This document shows, piece after piece, positions 7,226 through 14,209 of a stretch of 64,000 bases of DNA. Under the pieces are notes generated by a model that was given only the letters and a program-made list of their open reading frames with translations, made no database searches and was not told where the DNA came from. The stretch lies in NCBI GenBank assembly GCA_022647725.1, contig JALCLG010000001.1, forward strand, positions 2,015,824-2,079,823. The letters run 5' to 3'. Numbering within the stretch: position 1 is the stretch's first letter; each line of letters opens with the position of its first letter. The position numbers were made by a program, and so were the translations under genes. The stretch is from Bacilli bacterium (lineage in GTDB: Bacteria; Bacillota_I; Bacilli_A; RFN20; CAG-288).

Positions 7226-9558
7226 ACGATCAGATGGATGACGGTGGCACCCATGCCGCCTTCGCCTTCGCCGCCTAGCCGGTAATCTTTGACAAAGGCC
7301 GGATGATTGGCCAAATATTTCCACAGAGCGTTCTTCAAGGCAAACGAGCCCAGTCCGTGGATGATGCGGACGCTGGAAAGCTTGCGGACCCGGGCATTGT
7401 CGATGAAAGAGACGACTTCCCGCATGGCATCGTCGACGTAAAGACCGATGATGTTGAGTTCCAGCCCCTGCGAGGACCCTAAGGTCATCTCAATGTAGTC
7501 CGTGCCGTCACTCTTGGGCTTCTTCAGGTCGTGAGCCTGCAGATGGGCCTTCTTCAGTCCGCGGATGGGACGCTGAAACCTTAGGCCGTTAAGGTCCAGG
7601 GCCACTTCGTTCTTCTTGACTTCGAGCACCTGCGAACGGCGGCCGTCTTCATCCTCGACCCAGTCACCGACCGCCAAGGTCGGCAGGACTTCTTTGGGAG
7701 CATCGTTAAGAATGGCGGACGGTTCCGTCTTGATCTTGGCCATCTCGCCTTTGGCTTTGGAGAATTCGGAATAATTGGCTTCGGCCGCCTTGCTCTTCCA
7801 GATGGCGTCCATCTCCGCTAAGCGCTGATCGACCAGCCGCTCGACCTTCTCCTGGGCTTTCTGATGGATGGAAGACTTCTCTTCGTTCAGGGAGGCTATG
7901 GCAGCTTCTCTCTTGGCAATGACTTTGTCGAGATCCTTCTTCTTGTTCTCCAGCTCACGGCGGATCTTGTCGTTCTGGCTTTCCTGTTCCGTCAGCTTCT
8001 CCATCAGGGAATCCACATCCTGATTGGAGCGGCTTTCCTCGAATTCCTGAGCATCCTTGATGATCTCCGGTTTGAGGCCTAAGTTCTTGGCTAAGAGGAT
8101 GCCATAGGATTTGCCGGTGGTATGAAGCAAGAGCCGATAGGTCGGCTTCAGGCCTTCGGTGTTGAATTCCATGGCGCCGGTCATGGTCTTGTCATCCTTG
8201 GCGGCATAGAACTTCAGCCCGTCGAAATGGGAGGTCAGGATAGTAAAACAGTCCAACTTCTCAAAGTACTTCAATAAAGCAACGGCCAGGGCTTCGCCAT
8301 CCTTGGGGGATGTGCCTTCACCGATTTCATCGATGATCACCAGTGAAGCCGGAGTAGCCGTTTCGGTGATATGCTTCAAGCCTACCAGCGAAGAGGAGAA
8401 CGTGGAAAGGTTGTCCAGGACGGACTGGTTATCGCCGCCTAGGAAGAAGACGGTATCGATGAAGGGAAGGGAGGCCGAGATATGGCAAGGGACGAACAGA
8501 CCCAGCTGGTCCATTCTGACCGCCAGGGCCACGGCCTTGATGAGGACCGATTTGCCACCGGCATTCGGGCCCGTGATGACTAACGAACGTGGGTTATCTT
8601 TTCCTAGGCTTATGGAATTGCTAACAACCGTACTGGCTTTTAATAGCGGATGGAAAAGACCGTTGAGAGTCAAATATCCTTCGTTGTGGTCAGCAATGCA
8701 GCCTTGATAGGAATCTCCGAAATGGACAGCCGCCTGATAGCGGTCGAAGGTCTCGATGATCTGATAATCCTGCTTCAGGGATTTCAGCGCTTTCTGGCAG
8801 CGTCCCGAGAGGTCCGCCAGGATTGACATGATCTCGCTGTTCTCCTCTTCGGTCGTCTCCCTTAGCTTGTTTCTCAGATCCAGCATTTCATAGGGAACCA
8901 TGAAGGCGGTCTCACCGGTCTGCGAATAGGAGAGGATGGTGCCTTTCACCATGTTCTTGTACTGCACCTTGACAGGCAGCGTCTCTTCGCCGTTCTTGAA
9001 GTTGACAGTATCGCTGGTCAGATACTGGGAATAACGGTTGCGGTAGCTTTCCATGACCGAGGCCAAGGAATGCTCCAGAGCATGTTTCCGGGAACGGATG
9101 TCGCGCAATTTGGCGGAGGCATTGTCGGAGACGGTATAGTCCGGCTCAAGATCCATGCGGAGTTCCCGTTTCAGGCCTTCGACCGGATCCAGCTGCTGAG
9201 CATCGTCAAAGAGGTGCTCGTATTCTTTCTTGTCGTCCAGCAAGTCGGCCAGGCTTTCGCTTTCCGAAAGGAGGTCGGCGATATTGAATAATTCTACTGG
9301 CGATAGGACTGCCCCTTTGTCCAGGGCATCGAAAAGCGGCACCATGTCGATCAGCGCCGGGATCACCAGCTGGTTGCCTTCATGAAAGAAGGCCGACATC
9401 TCTTTGAGATAAGCATGCGAAAGATCGACCTCGAAGGCTTCCTTGGCTAAGTAGCGCTCTTGCGTAAAACCGGCTTTCAGGCCCTGCAAGGAAAGGTAAG
9501 GCGTCAGCCGGGCGATGACCTCTTGGGTTTCCTGGGTAATATAGTTTTCTTCCATCAC
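7222..9558 (-). CDS. mutS2: MutS2 family ATPase with Smr domain
   Basis: 778 residues. The MutS-type ATPase is clear: Walker A GPNAGGKS about residue 331, Walker B region LVIIDEIGEGTSP, and TILTSHFDGLKFYA. A long coiled coil (about 500-600) precedes a KOW-like stretch (VGDWVEDEDGRRSQVLEV) and a C-terminal Smr nuclease-like domain ending in RIIHGLGSFALKNAL. The usual Smr LDLHG box reads LELNIIG, so the His is absent. MutS2 suppresses recombination and rescues collided ribosomes in other Bacillota. Start: GTG at 9558 or ATG at 9555. An extended -10 box (TGATACAAT) lies 6 nt before the GTG with no SD, so the mRNA may be leaderless. uvrC overlaps its stop by 4 nt. Confidence 0.93.
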   Translation of the reverse strand: MMEENYITQETQEVIARLTPYLSLQGLKAGFTQERYLAKEAFEVDLSHAYLKEMSAFFHEGNQLVIPALIDMVPLFDALDKGAVLSPVELFNIADLLSESESLADLLDDKKEYEHLFDDAQQLDPVEGLKRELRMDLEPDYTVSDNASAKLRDIRSRKHALEHSLASVMESYRNRYSQYLTSDTVNFKNGEETLPVKVQYKNMVKGTILSYSQTGETAFMVPYEMLDLRNKLRETTEEENSEIMSILADLSGRCQKALKSLKQDYQIIETFDRYQAAVHFGDSYQGCIADHNEGYLTLNGLFHPLLKASTVVSNSISLGKDNPRSLVITGPNAGGKSVLIKAVALAVRMDQLGLFVPCHISASLPFIDTVFFLGGDNQSVLDNLSTFSSSLVGLKHITETATPASLVIIDEIGEGTSPKDGEALAVALLKYFEKLDCFTILTSHFDGLKFYAAKDDKTMTGAMEFNTEGLKPTYRLLLHTTGKSYGILLAKNLGLKPEIIKDAQEFEESRSNQDVDSLMEKLTEQESQNDKIRRELENKKKDLDKVIAKREAAIASLNEEKSSIHQKAQEKVERLVDQRLAEMDAIWKSKAAEANYSEFSKAKGEMAKIKTEPSAILNDAPKEVLPTLAVGDWVEDEDGRRSQVLEVKKNEVALDLNGLRFQRPIRGLKKAHLQAHDLKKPKSDGTDYIEMTLGSSQGLELNIIGLYVDDAMREVVSFIDNARVRKLSSVRIIHGLGSFALKNALWKYLANHPAFVKDYRLGGEGEGGMGATVIHLIV

Positions 9559-9575
9559 GATGCCATTGTATCACA
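9559..9575 (-). promoter_or_regulatory. Extended -10 promoter of mutS2, next to the start codon
   Basis: On the minus strand TGATACAAT (TGn plus TACAAT) is followed by only six bases (GGCATC) before GTG 9558 and ATG 9555. The expected transcription start falls on the start codon. No SD is present. Confidence 0.5.
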
Positions 9576-9630
9576 AAAGGCCTCTTTTCCGCTTTGGAAA
9601 GCAACAAAAGAGCCGACAAAATCGGGCTTG

Positions 9631-9645
9631 TGTTAGAATAGTCCT
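9631..9645 (+). promoter_or_regulatory. Extended -10 promoter of rnhC, next to the start codon
   Basis: TGTTAGAAT (TGn plus TAGAAT, 9634-9639) ends six bases before the ATG at 9646, and no SD lies between. A normal start about 7 nt after the -10 box would give a leaderless mRNA. It is divergent from the mutS2 promoter about 70 bp away. Confidence 0.5.
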
Positions 9646-10566
9646 ATGCTTTATGCAACAATCAAAGTCGACCAAGCCAAAGCCGAGGAAATCCGGGATT
9701 TCTACAAGGCCAAGGAAATCACCGATAAGCCCTATGAGTATTTCCTGGTCGTGCATGACGGCATCACCATCCATGCCTACCGGAACCGGAAGGAAATCTA
9801 TTCCGTCGTCTTTTCCGGACCGTTGGCGGCTAAGGAAGAAGCGCTGCAGTTTTCCAAAACTGTCACTGTCAAAGACATTCCCGACCATCCCATCGAGGGC
9901 GAGGACGACTATTTCCAGGGCTGGGAGGATCTCTCCTACCAGATCGGCAGCGATGAGGTCGGGGTGGGTGACTTCTTCGGTCCGCTGATTGTGACGGCCA
10001 CCTATCTGACACCGAAAGACATCCCCTATCTGGAAAAGATGCGGATCAACGATTCCAAGAAGATGAATGACGGCTATATCCTCGAGATCGGTGCCGAAAT
10101 CAAGCGCCGCATCAAGAACTATGTGATCATGGTCTCGCCGGACAAGCTTTCCCGGCTGGAGGAGAAGTCCTTCAAGATCCATAAGGTGATGGCCAAGTGC
10201 CATAACCTTGCTCAGAAAGGCGTGATGGAGAAATACGGCATCGGCGATGAGGTGATCGTCTACATCGATCAGTTCGAACCGGAAGCCAACTATAAGAAGC
10301 TGGTCGGCGAGGAACTGATAGCCAATCCGCTGTATTTCCGGACCAAAGGCGAAACCTACTATCCCAGCGTGGCCTGTGCCTCGGTCATCAGCCGCTACAC
10401 CTTCCTGAAGGAATGGAAGGCGATGGAGGAGAAATTCCATACGACCATCCCCAAAGGGGCTGGCGCCGAAGTCGACAAGGTCTACCACATTCTTCTTAAG
10501 ACTTATGGTCAGGTGGCATTGGATCCGTATCTGAAGCGGTATTTCCGTAACTACCGCTCGGATTAA
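9646..10566 (+). CDS. rnhC: Ribonuclease HIII
   Basis: 306 residues, the normal length for RNase HIII, which cuts the RNA strand of RNA-DNA hybrids. The N-terminal about 90 residues form the TBP-like substrate-binding domain (ATIKVDQAKAEEIRDFY). The catalytic domain begins with YQIGSDEVGVGDFFGPLIV, holding the Asp-Glu active-site pair of the HIII subclass. Further motifs are INDSKKMND and a later acidic block around YIDQFEPEANYKKLV, with ACASVISRYTFL near the C-terminus. The start has no SD; an extended -10 box lies 6 nt upstream. Divergent from mutS2. Confidence 0.93.
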   Translation: MLYATIKVDQAKAEEIRDFYKAKEITDKPYEYFLVVHDGITIHAYRNRKEIYSVVFSGPLAAKEEALQFSKTVTVKDIPDHPIEGEDDYFQGWEDLSYQIGSDEVGVGDFFGPLIVTATYLTPKDIPYLEKMRINDSKKMNDGYILEIGAEIKRRIKNYVIMVSPDKLSRLEEKSFKIHKVMAKCHNLAQKGVMEKYGIGDEVIVYIDQFEPEANYKKLVGEELIANPLYFRTKGETYYPSVACASVISRYTFLKEWKAMEEKFHTTIPKGAGAEVDKVYHILLKTYGQVALDPYLKRYFRNYRSD

Positions 10567-10631
10567 GAAAGAAACGTAACGTTTTGCGTTTTTGTCAGTT
10601 ATAATAAGAACACCTTGGAAAGGAGACACGT

Positions 10632-11006
10632 ATGGCCAATCTTCTGTTTGCAGCCTTATCGCTCGTGAGCTCCTTTAGCAAGGACTCCCCGACCACCGAC
10701 ATCAAGTCGCTGGAAATCGAGAAAAACAACGAATATATCCTTTCGGGAACCTACAGCAACGTCAATTCCATGATGGGTCTTTCCGTCACCAACACGGCCA
10801 CGGAAGATTATTTCTATACCTTTGATGTCGAGCCTTACACCAAAGTCATCAAGGAAGGAAATCCGGTCTCCTTCGAGGACATCAAAGCCGGCGACAAACT
10901 GAAGGTCACCTATGACGGTTCCGTCTCCCTGGTCTATCCGCCGAAGCTGAACCATGTCACCCGCATCGAAGTTGTCGATCCGGATGCGCCGGTCACCAAG
11001 AAATAA
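10632..11006 (+). CDS. Small exported protein of unknown function (YobA/DUF3221-like)
   Basis: 124 residues. It has a short hydrophobic N-terminus (MANLLFAALSLVSS) that could be a signal peptide, then a beta-rich domain: SGTYSNVNSMMGLSVTN, EDIKAGDKLKVTYDG, HVTRIEVV. This resembles the DUF3221/YobA layout of small OB-like secreted proteins, but the match is only by pattern. An AAAGGAG SD lies 7 nt before the ATG, with TATAAT about 25 nt upstream. A terminator follows immediately, so the gene is monocistronic. Confidence 0.6.
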   Translation: MANLLFAALSLVSSFSKDSPTTDIKSLEIEKNNEYILSGTYSNVNSMMGLSVTNTATEDYFYTFDVEPYTKVIKEGNPVSFEDIKAGDKLKVTYDGSVSLVYPPKLNHVTRIEVVDPDAPVTKK

Positions 11007-11033
11007 ACGGTAGGGTTCGCTCTACCGTTTTTT
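11005..11033. terminator. Rho-independent terminator, probably bidirectional
   Basis: AAACGGTAG and CTACCGTTT pair around a GGTTCGCT loop, with T-tracts on both sides. It serves the small exported gene and, on the other strand, the Crp-type gene ending at 11022. Confidence 0.8.
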
Positions 11034-11726
11034 AGTAGCTGATAAAGATTGCTTATTCCACGGAAAAGGAGGAAGGCAGAACTGATTCCCCTGATAACGG
11101 ATTTTTCCTTGCCTAGTCATCGTCGACAATAGCCGAGACAGGGCACTGCGGTCGCAGCCCAAGTAGGAGGCCATGGCTTCACGGGTAAAAGGCAGTAGGA
11201 AAGTCTTGCCAGGTTCGGATGAATAGGCTGTTAACAGCGTGAGGACTTTTTTCTCTAATCCTTTCTGACTGAGGATGGTCACCTTGCTTTTCAGGAGAAG
11301 GTCCTTTTGGGCTAAGTCGGCGACCAGGTTCCGGAATAAGGTCTGGGCAAACCCACACGATAGATTCTGATAAAGCGGGCTTAGGTCCAGCCAGAGGACA
11401 GCACTGTCGCGGCGGCTCATGGCATCGACCCCATAGGTGGCTTGGCCGCTTAAGACATAAGCTTCCCCGAAGGTCTCGCCTTCGGTAAAGCTTTCCAAGA
11501 GGAACAGTGATCCATCCTTGTCATAGCGGACAAGATCGATCTGACCGCTCAGGACAAAGCCCATCCGTTTGGCCGGTTCGCCTTCCTGAAAGAGCATGGC
11601 TTTCGGAGGATAGCTTTTCTTGGTTGCCTTGAGACAGCTTAAAGCCATCCCGATGTCTTGCTTAGGCATATTGCTGAAGATAGGATTGGCCGCTAGCTGT
11701 TCTTTTTCCGTGTCTGTTAAGGTCAT
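11022..11726 (-). CDS. Crp/Fnr family transcriptional regulator
   Basis: 234 residues from the Met at 11726. Residues about 15-125 form a cyclic-nucleotide-binding-type beta barrel (LFQEGEPAKRMGFVLSGQIDLVRYDKDGS...FTEGETFGEAYVLSG). The C-terminus is a winged helix with an HTH that reads TREAMASYLGCDRSALSRLLSTMTRQGKI, typical of the Fnr type. The R-x-A-x-x-L cNMP pocket is not conserved and no Fe-S cysteine cluster is seen, so the ligand is unknown. A longer start at 11762 would place the TATAAT box inside the coding region and is rejected. A 16-bp palindrome covers the start codon. Divergent from DUF488-cupin, its likely targets. Confidence 0.85.
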   Translation of the reverse strand: MTLTDTEKEQLAANPIFSNMPKQDIGMALSCLKATKKSYPPKAMLFQEGEPAKRMGFVLSGQIDLVRYDKDGSLFLLESFTEGETFGEAYVLSGQATYGVDAMSRRDSAVLWLDLSPLYQNLSCGFAQTLFRNLVADLAQKDLLLKSKVTILSQKGLEKKVLTLLTAYSSEPGKTFLLPFTREAMASYLGCDRSALSRLLSTMTRQGKIRYQGNQFCLPPFPWNKQSLSATKKR

Positions 11727-11756
11727 GTTGCTTTTGCAACATACATTATAGACCCA
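11724..11756 (-). promoter_or_regulatory. Promoter and palindrome at the Crp-type gene
   Basis: On the minus strand TATAAT is followed by GTA and the perfect inverted repeat TGTTGC-AAAA-GCAACA (11726-11741), which reaches into the ATG. There is no SD. The repeat lies at the expected transcription start, a plausible autorepression operator. Confidence 0.5.
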
Positions 11757-11787
11757 ATCCACTATGATGACAACGGAGGTAAGTCTT

Positions 11788-12201
11788 ATGACGGTTACCG
11801 TTGTCAGTCCTTATGAGAGCAGTGCGATGAGTTTCTTCAATGCCATCAAAGCCGCCAAAGCCGATATTGTCATTGATGTCCGCTTACGGGCCACCAATCA
11901 GCTCTGCGGATTCAGCAAAGACAGCGATCTTGCCTATTTTGTGTCGGAGATCCTGAAAGTCCCTTATGTCCATGACTCCCGCTTTGCTCCCAGCACCGAG
12001 CTTTTAGCCAAGTATCTTTCCGGACAGGACGATTTTAAAAGGTATGCTGACGGCTATCTTCAGGAGATGAAGACGAAGCATTCCAAAACGCTTTTCGAAG
12101 CCTCCTATGGCGGCTATTCCTAAGTGGTCCTAGTCGGTACGACGACGAAGAAACGGCATTCCCATGCCGAGGCCTTAGCGCCTTATCTGGAGGGCAAATA
12201 A
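11788..12201 (+). pseudogene. DUF488 family gene interrupted by an in-frame stop
   Basis: The ATG at 11788 follows a good SD (GGAGGTAAG). The first 111 codons encode a DUF488-type protein: IVIDVRLRATNQLCGFSKDSDLAYFVSEIL, VPYVHDSRFAPS, then FKRYADGYLQEM. A TAA at 12121 stops the frame after ..SYGGYS. The same frame then stays open for 25 codons (VVLVGTTTKKRHSHAEALAPYLEGK) up to a stop at 12199, 1 nt before the cupin ATG. Those codons correspond to the conserved DUF488 C-terminus. A recent nonsense mutation or a sequence error explains this best. DUF488 function is not established. Confidence 0.65.
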
Positions 12202-12202
12202 C

Positions 12203-12562
12203 ATGAGTGATGAAACGTATGTCGAGAATATGGCGCCGAAGACGGTGACGGAGCTAGCCAAGCTCATTCCTTTGGAGCCGGGCTCCATCGTCAGCAAGAT
12301 TCTTTTCCAGAACGATGCCGTCAGTCTCACCCTCTTCTCCTTCGGCAAAGGCCAGGCCATTGCCACCCATGTAGCCGATGGCGATGCCTTGGTGCAGGTT
12401 TTAGAAGGTGAGGGCACCTTCACCGTCGATGGAATTCCGCATATCGTTAAGAAGGGAGAGGTTCTGCTGATGCCGCATCATCATCCGCACGCCTTACAGG
12501 CCAGTGCTGATTTCAAAATGCTTCTGACCGTCCTTTATCCCACGCCAGAAAAGGCGGCTTAA
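12203..12562 (+). CDS. Small cupin-domain protein
   Basis: 119 residues forming one cupin barrel. Motif 1 is GQAIATHVADGDALVQVLEGEGTF and motif 2 VKKGEVLLMPHHHPHALQA. Metal ligands are likely the His in motif 1 and the His cluster HHHPH in motif 2. Substrate unknown. An SD (GGAGGG) lies within the end of the DUF488 frame, so the two genes form an operon. Divergence from a Crp/Fnr regulator is common for such cupins and suggests a stress or redox role, but that is inference. Confidence 0.85.
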   Translation: MSDETYVENMAPKTVTELAKLIPLEPGSIVSKILFQNDAVSLTLFSFGKGQAIATHVADGDALVQVLEGEGTFTVDGIPHIVKKGEVLLMPHHHPHALQASADFKMLLTVLYPTPEKAA

Positions 12563-12580
12563 TAGCCTATTTCTCCGATG

Positions 12581-12609
12581 AAAAAAGGCAGCCCTGCGGC
12601 TGCCTTTTT
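12581..12609. terminator. Bidirectional terminator between cupin and rluD
   Basis: GGCAGCC-CTGC-GGCTGCC flanked by six A on the left and five T on the right. It separates the convergent cupin and pseudouridine synthase genes. Confidence 0.85.
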
Positions 12610-12612
12610 CAG

Positions 12613-13530
12613 TTAACGGAAGAAGTAACGGAGCACTTCCTTGAAGTAGTCGTCAATCGGGGTATAGAAGGTCATCCGTTTCAAGGTCCGGGGATGGATC
12701 AGGGAGAGCGAATAGGCTGTCAGCACCTGACCTTTCAGGGCAATTTTCTCTTCGCGATGTCCATAGAGCGGGTCACCGACGATGGGATAGCCGATATAGG
12801 CCAGATGGGCACGGATCTGATGGGTCCGGCCGGTCTCCAACGAACACTTCAGCAGCGACACCTGACCATTGGTTCCTAGAAGCTCGCAATGGGTGATGGC
12901 TTCCCTGCCGTTATAGATATCGACCTTCGCTCGTCTTACCGTATGGTTAGGACGCGTCAAAGGCGCATCGATCTTGAACTTCTTATCCTTGACGTTGCCA
13001 TAGACCAAGGCGAGATAAAGCCGGTGGAACTCATGCTGACGGATCTCGTTCTGGAGAGCCGACTGGGTATCCGGATTTTCTGCAATGGCGAGAAGTCCTT
13101 GGGTATCCTTATCAATCCGATGGACGATGCCGGGACGGACATTCTGGGTATCCTCATGGTCGAAGTCAAAGCTTTCGTCCTGACTGAAAAGATAGTTGAC
13201 CAGCGTATCATTCTCATGGCCCGGGGCGGGATGAACGACCATCCCACGGGGCTTGTCGATGATGGCAATGTCCTCATCCTTGTAGACATAGGGAATCACA
13301 AACGGAGCATCGGGTTTGGCAATGCCTTCCTGCGGTTTGTCGACCGGGGTGTAGCTGATCACATCGCCGACCTTGAGGGTGAAGCTGGCATGGTCAACGG
13401 TTTTGCCATTGACGGAGACAAAGCCGGCTTTGATCTCTTTGGTCGTCTGCGAGCGCGACATCGCCAGCAGTTTTGCCAGCTCAACATCGATTCTTTCAGC
13501 GGCAGTTGCCGTAAATTCTTTCTTTTCCAT
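12613..13530 (-). CDS. rluD: RluA/RluD family 23S rRNA pseudouridine synthase
   Basis: About 305 residues from MEKKEFTATAAERID. The start at 13530 is chosen because it lies 1 nt after the lspA stop, while the longer frame overlaps lspA. It has an N-terminal S4 RNA-binding domain (RIDVELAKLLAMSRSQTTKEIKAGFVSVNG) and a RluA-type catalytic domain (IAIIDKPRGMVVHPAPGHENDTLVNYL). The catalytic Asp lies in GIVHRIDKDTQGLL, followed by GRTHQIRAHLAYIGYPIVGDPLYG. The lspA-rluD pairing is the usual Bacillota arrangement (ylyB in B. subtilis). The exact uridine targets cannot be told. Confidence 0.88.
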   Translation of the reverse strand: MEKKEFTATAAERIDVELAKLLAMSRSQTTKEIKAGFVSVNGKTVDHASFTLKVGDVISYTPVDKPQEGIAKPDAPFVIPYVYKDEDIAIIDKPRGMVVHPAPGHENDTLVNYLFSQDESFDFDHEDTQNVRPGIVHRIDKDTQGLLAIAENPDTQSALQNEIRQHEFHRLYLALVYGNVKDKKFKIDAPLTRPNHTVRRAKVDIYNGREAITHCELLGTNGQVSLLKCSLETGRTHQIRAHLAYIGYPIVGDPLYGHREEKIALKGQVLTAYSLSLIHPRTLKRMTFYTPIDDYFKEVLRYFFR

Positions 13531-13531
13531 C

Positions 13532-14206
13532 TTAGACCTTCTTCGAGGAGTCATCGGTGTCATCCGCCGACTTCCTCTGACTGAGTTTTTCTTTGAGACT
13601 GGCAGAATCATCCACGGCCGGCGCCGCTTTCTTAGCGGCCTTGGCCTTGAGATTCTGCTGAATCAGCACGACCAGATAGCCGACAATGAGGATGGCGATG
13701 CCAATGACGAGACAGGAGTCAGCGATGTTGAAGACCGGGAAGCTTTTCCAGAAGTCAAAGACGATGAAGTCGATGACACCCCTAGAATATTTAGGGGTAT
13801 TGGCCCACTTGCCCATCCGGTCGACCAGATTGCCGACATCTCCGGCCAGGCACAGCGCCAAGGCGACCCGGGCAAAATGCGGAAGCTTCGGGAAGTAGAG
13901 AACCGTTCCGACCAGGATGACGATGCCCATGGCTAAGGAGATGAGAGCCAGTAAGGCCGTATAGCCCGAACCGATCGACCAGGCAGCGCCGGTATTGAAT
14001 TCCAGCGTCACGTCGAAGAGATAGGGGACAGCGGTCTTCAAGGAGACATAGCCATGGTCGACGTACTCACTGAGGTACTGATTAAACACATAGTCTTTGG
14101 AGAAGTAGTCAACGAGGAAAAGGCCCAAGGCCAAAAGGGCCAGCAGACTGGCTTCCAGCCAGTGAGCCTTCCATGCTTTCAAAGCGGCCTGAACCTTGTC
14201 ACTCAT
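13532..14206 (-). CDS. lspA: Lipoprotein signal peptidase II
   Basis: 224 residues, a little longer than usual (about 160) because of an N-terminal extension and a Lys/Ala-rich C-terminal tail (AKAAKKAAPAVDD..). Four membrane helices are present. The two catalytic Asp blocks are LAGDVGNLVDRM and VIDFIVFDFWKSFPVFNIADSCLVIG, and the N-terminal FLVDYFSKDYV corresponds to the D-x-x-S-K signature. It removes signal peptides from prolipoproteins such as those at 2941 and 28284. It sits between ileS and rluD on one transcript. Confidence 0.92.
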   Translation of the reverse strand: MSDKVQAALKAWKAHWLEASLLALLALGLFLVDYFSKDYVFNQYLSEYVDHGYVSLKTAVPYLFDVTLEFNTGAAWSIGSGYTALLALISLAMGIVILVGTVLYFPKLPHFARVALALCLAGDVGNLVDRMGKWANTPKYSRGVIDFIVFDFWKSFPVFNIADSCLVIGIAILIVGYLVVLIQQNLKAKAAKKAAPAVDDSASLKEKLSQRKSADDTDDSSKKV

Positions 14207-14209
14207 CGG

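Noticed and set aside
12121..12123. Stop read-through or recoding in the DUF488 gene
   Set aside because: The stop is TAA, not TGA, and no recoding context is visible.
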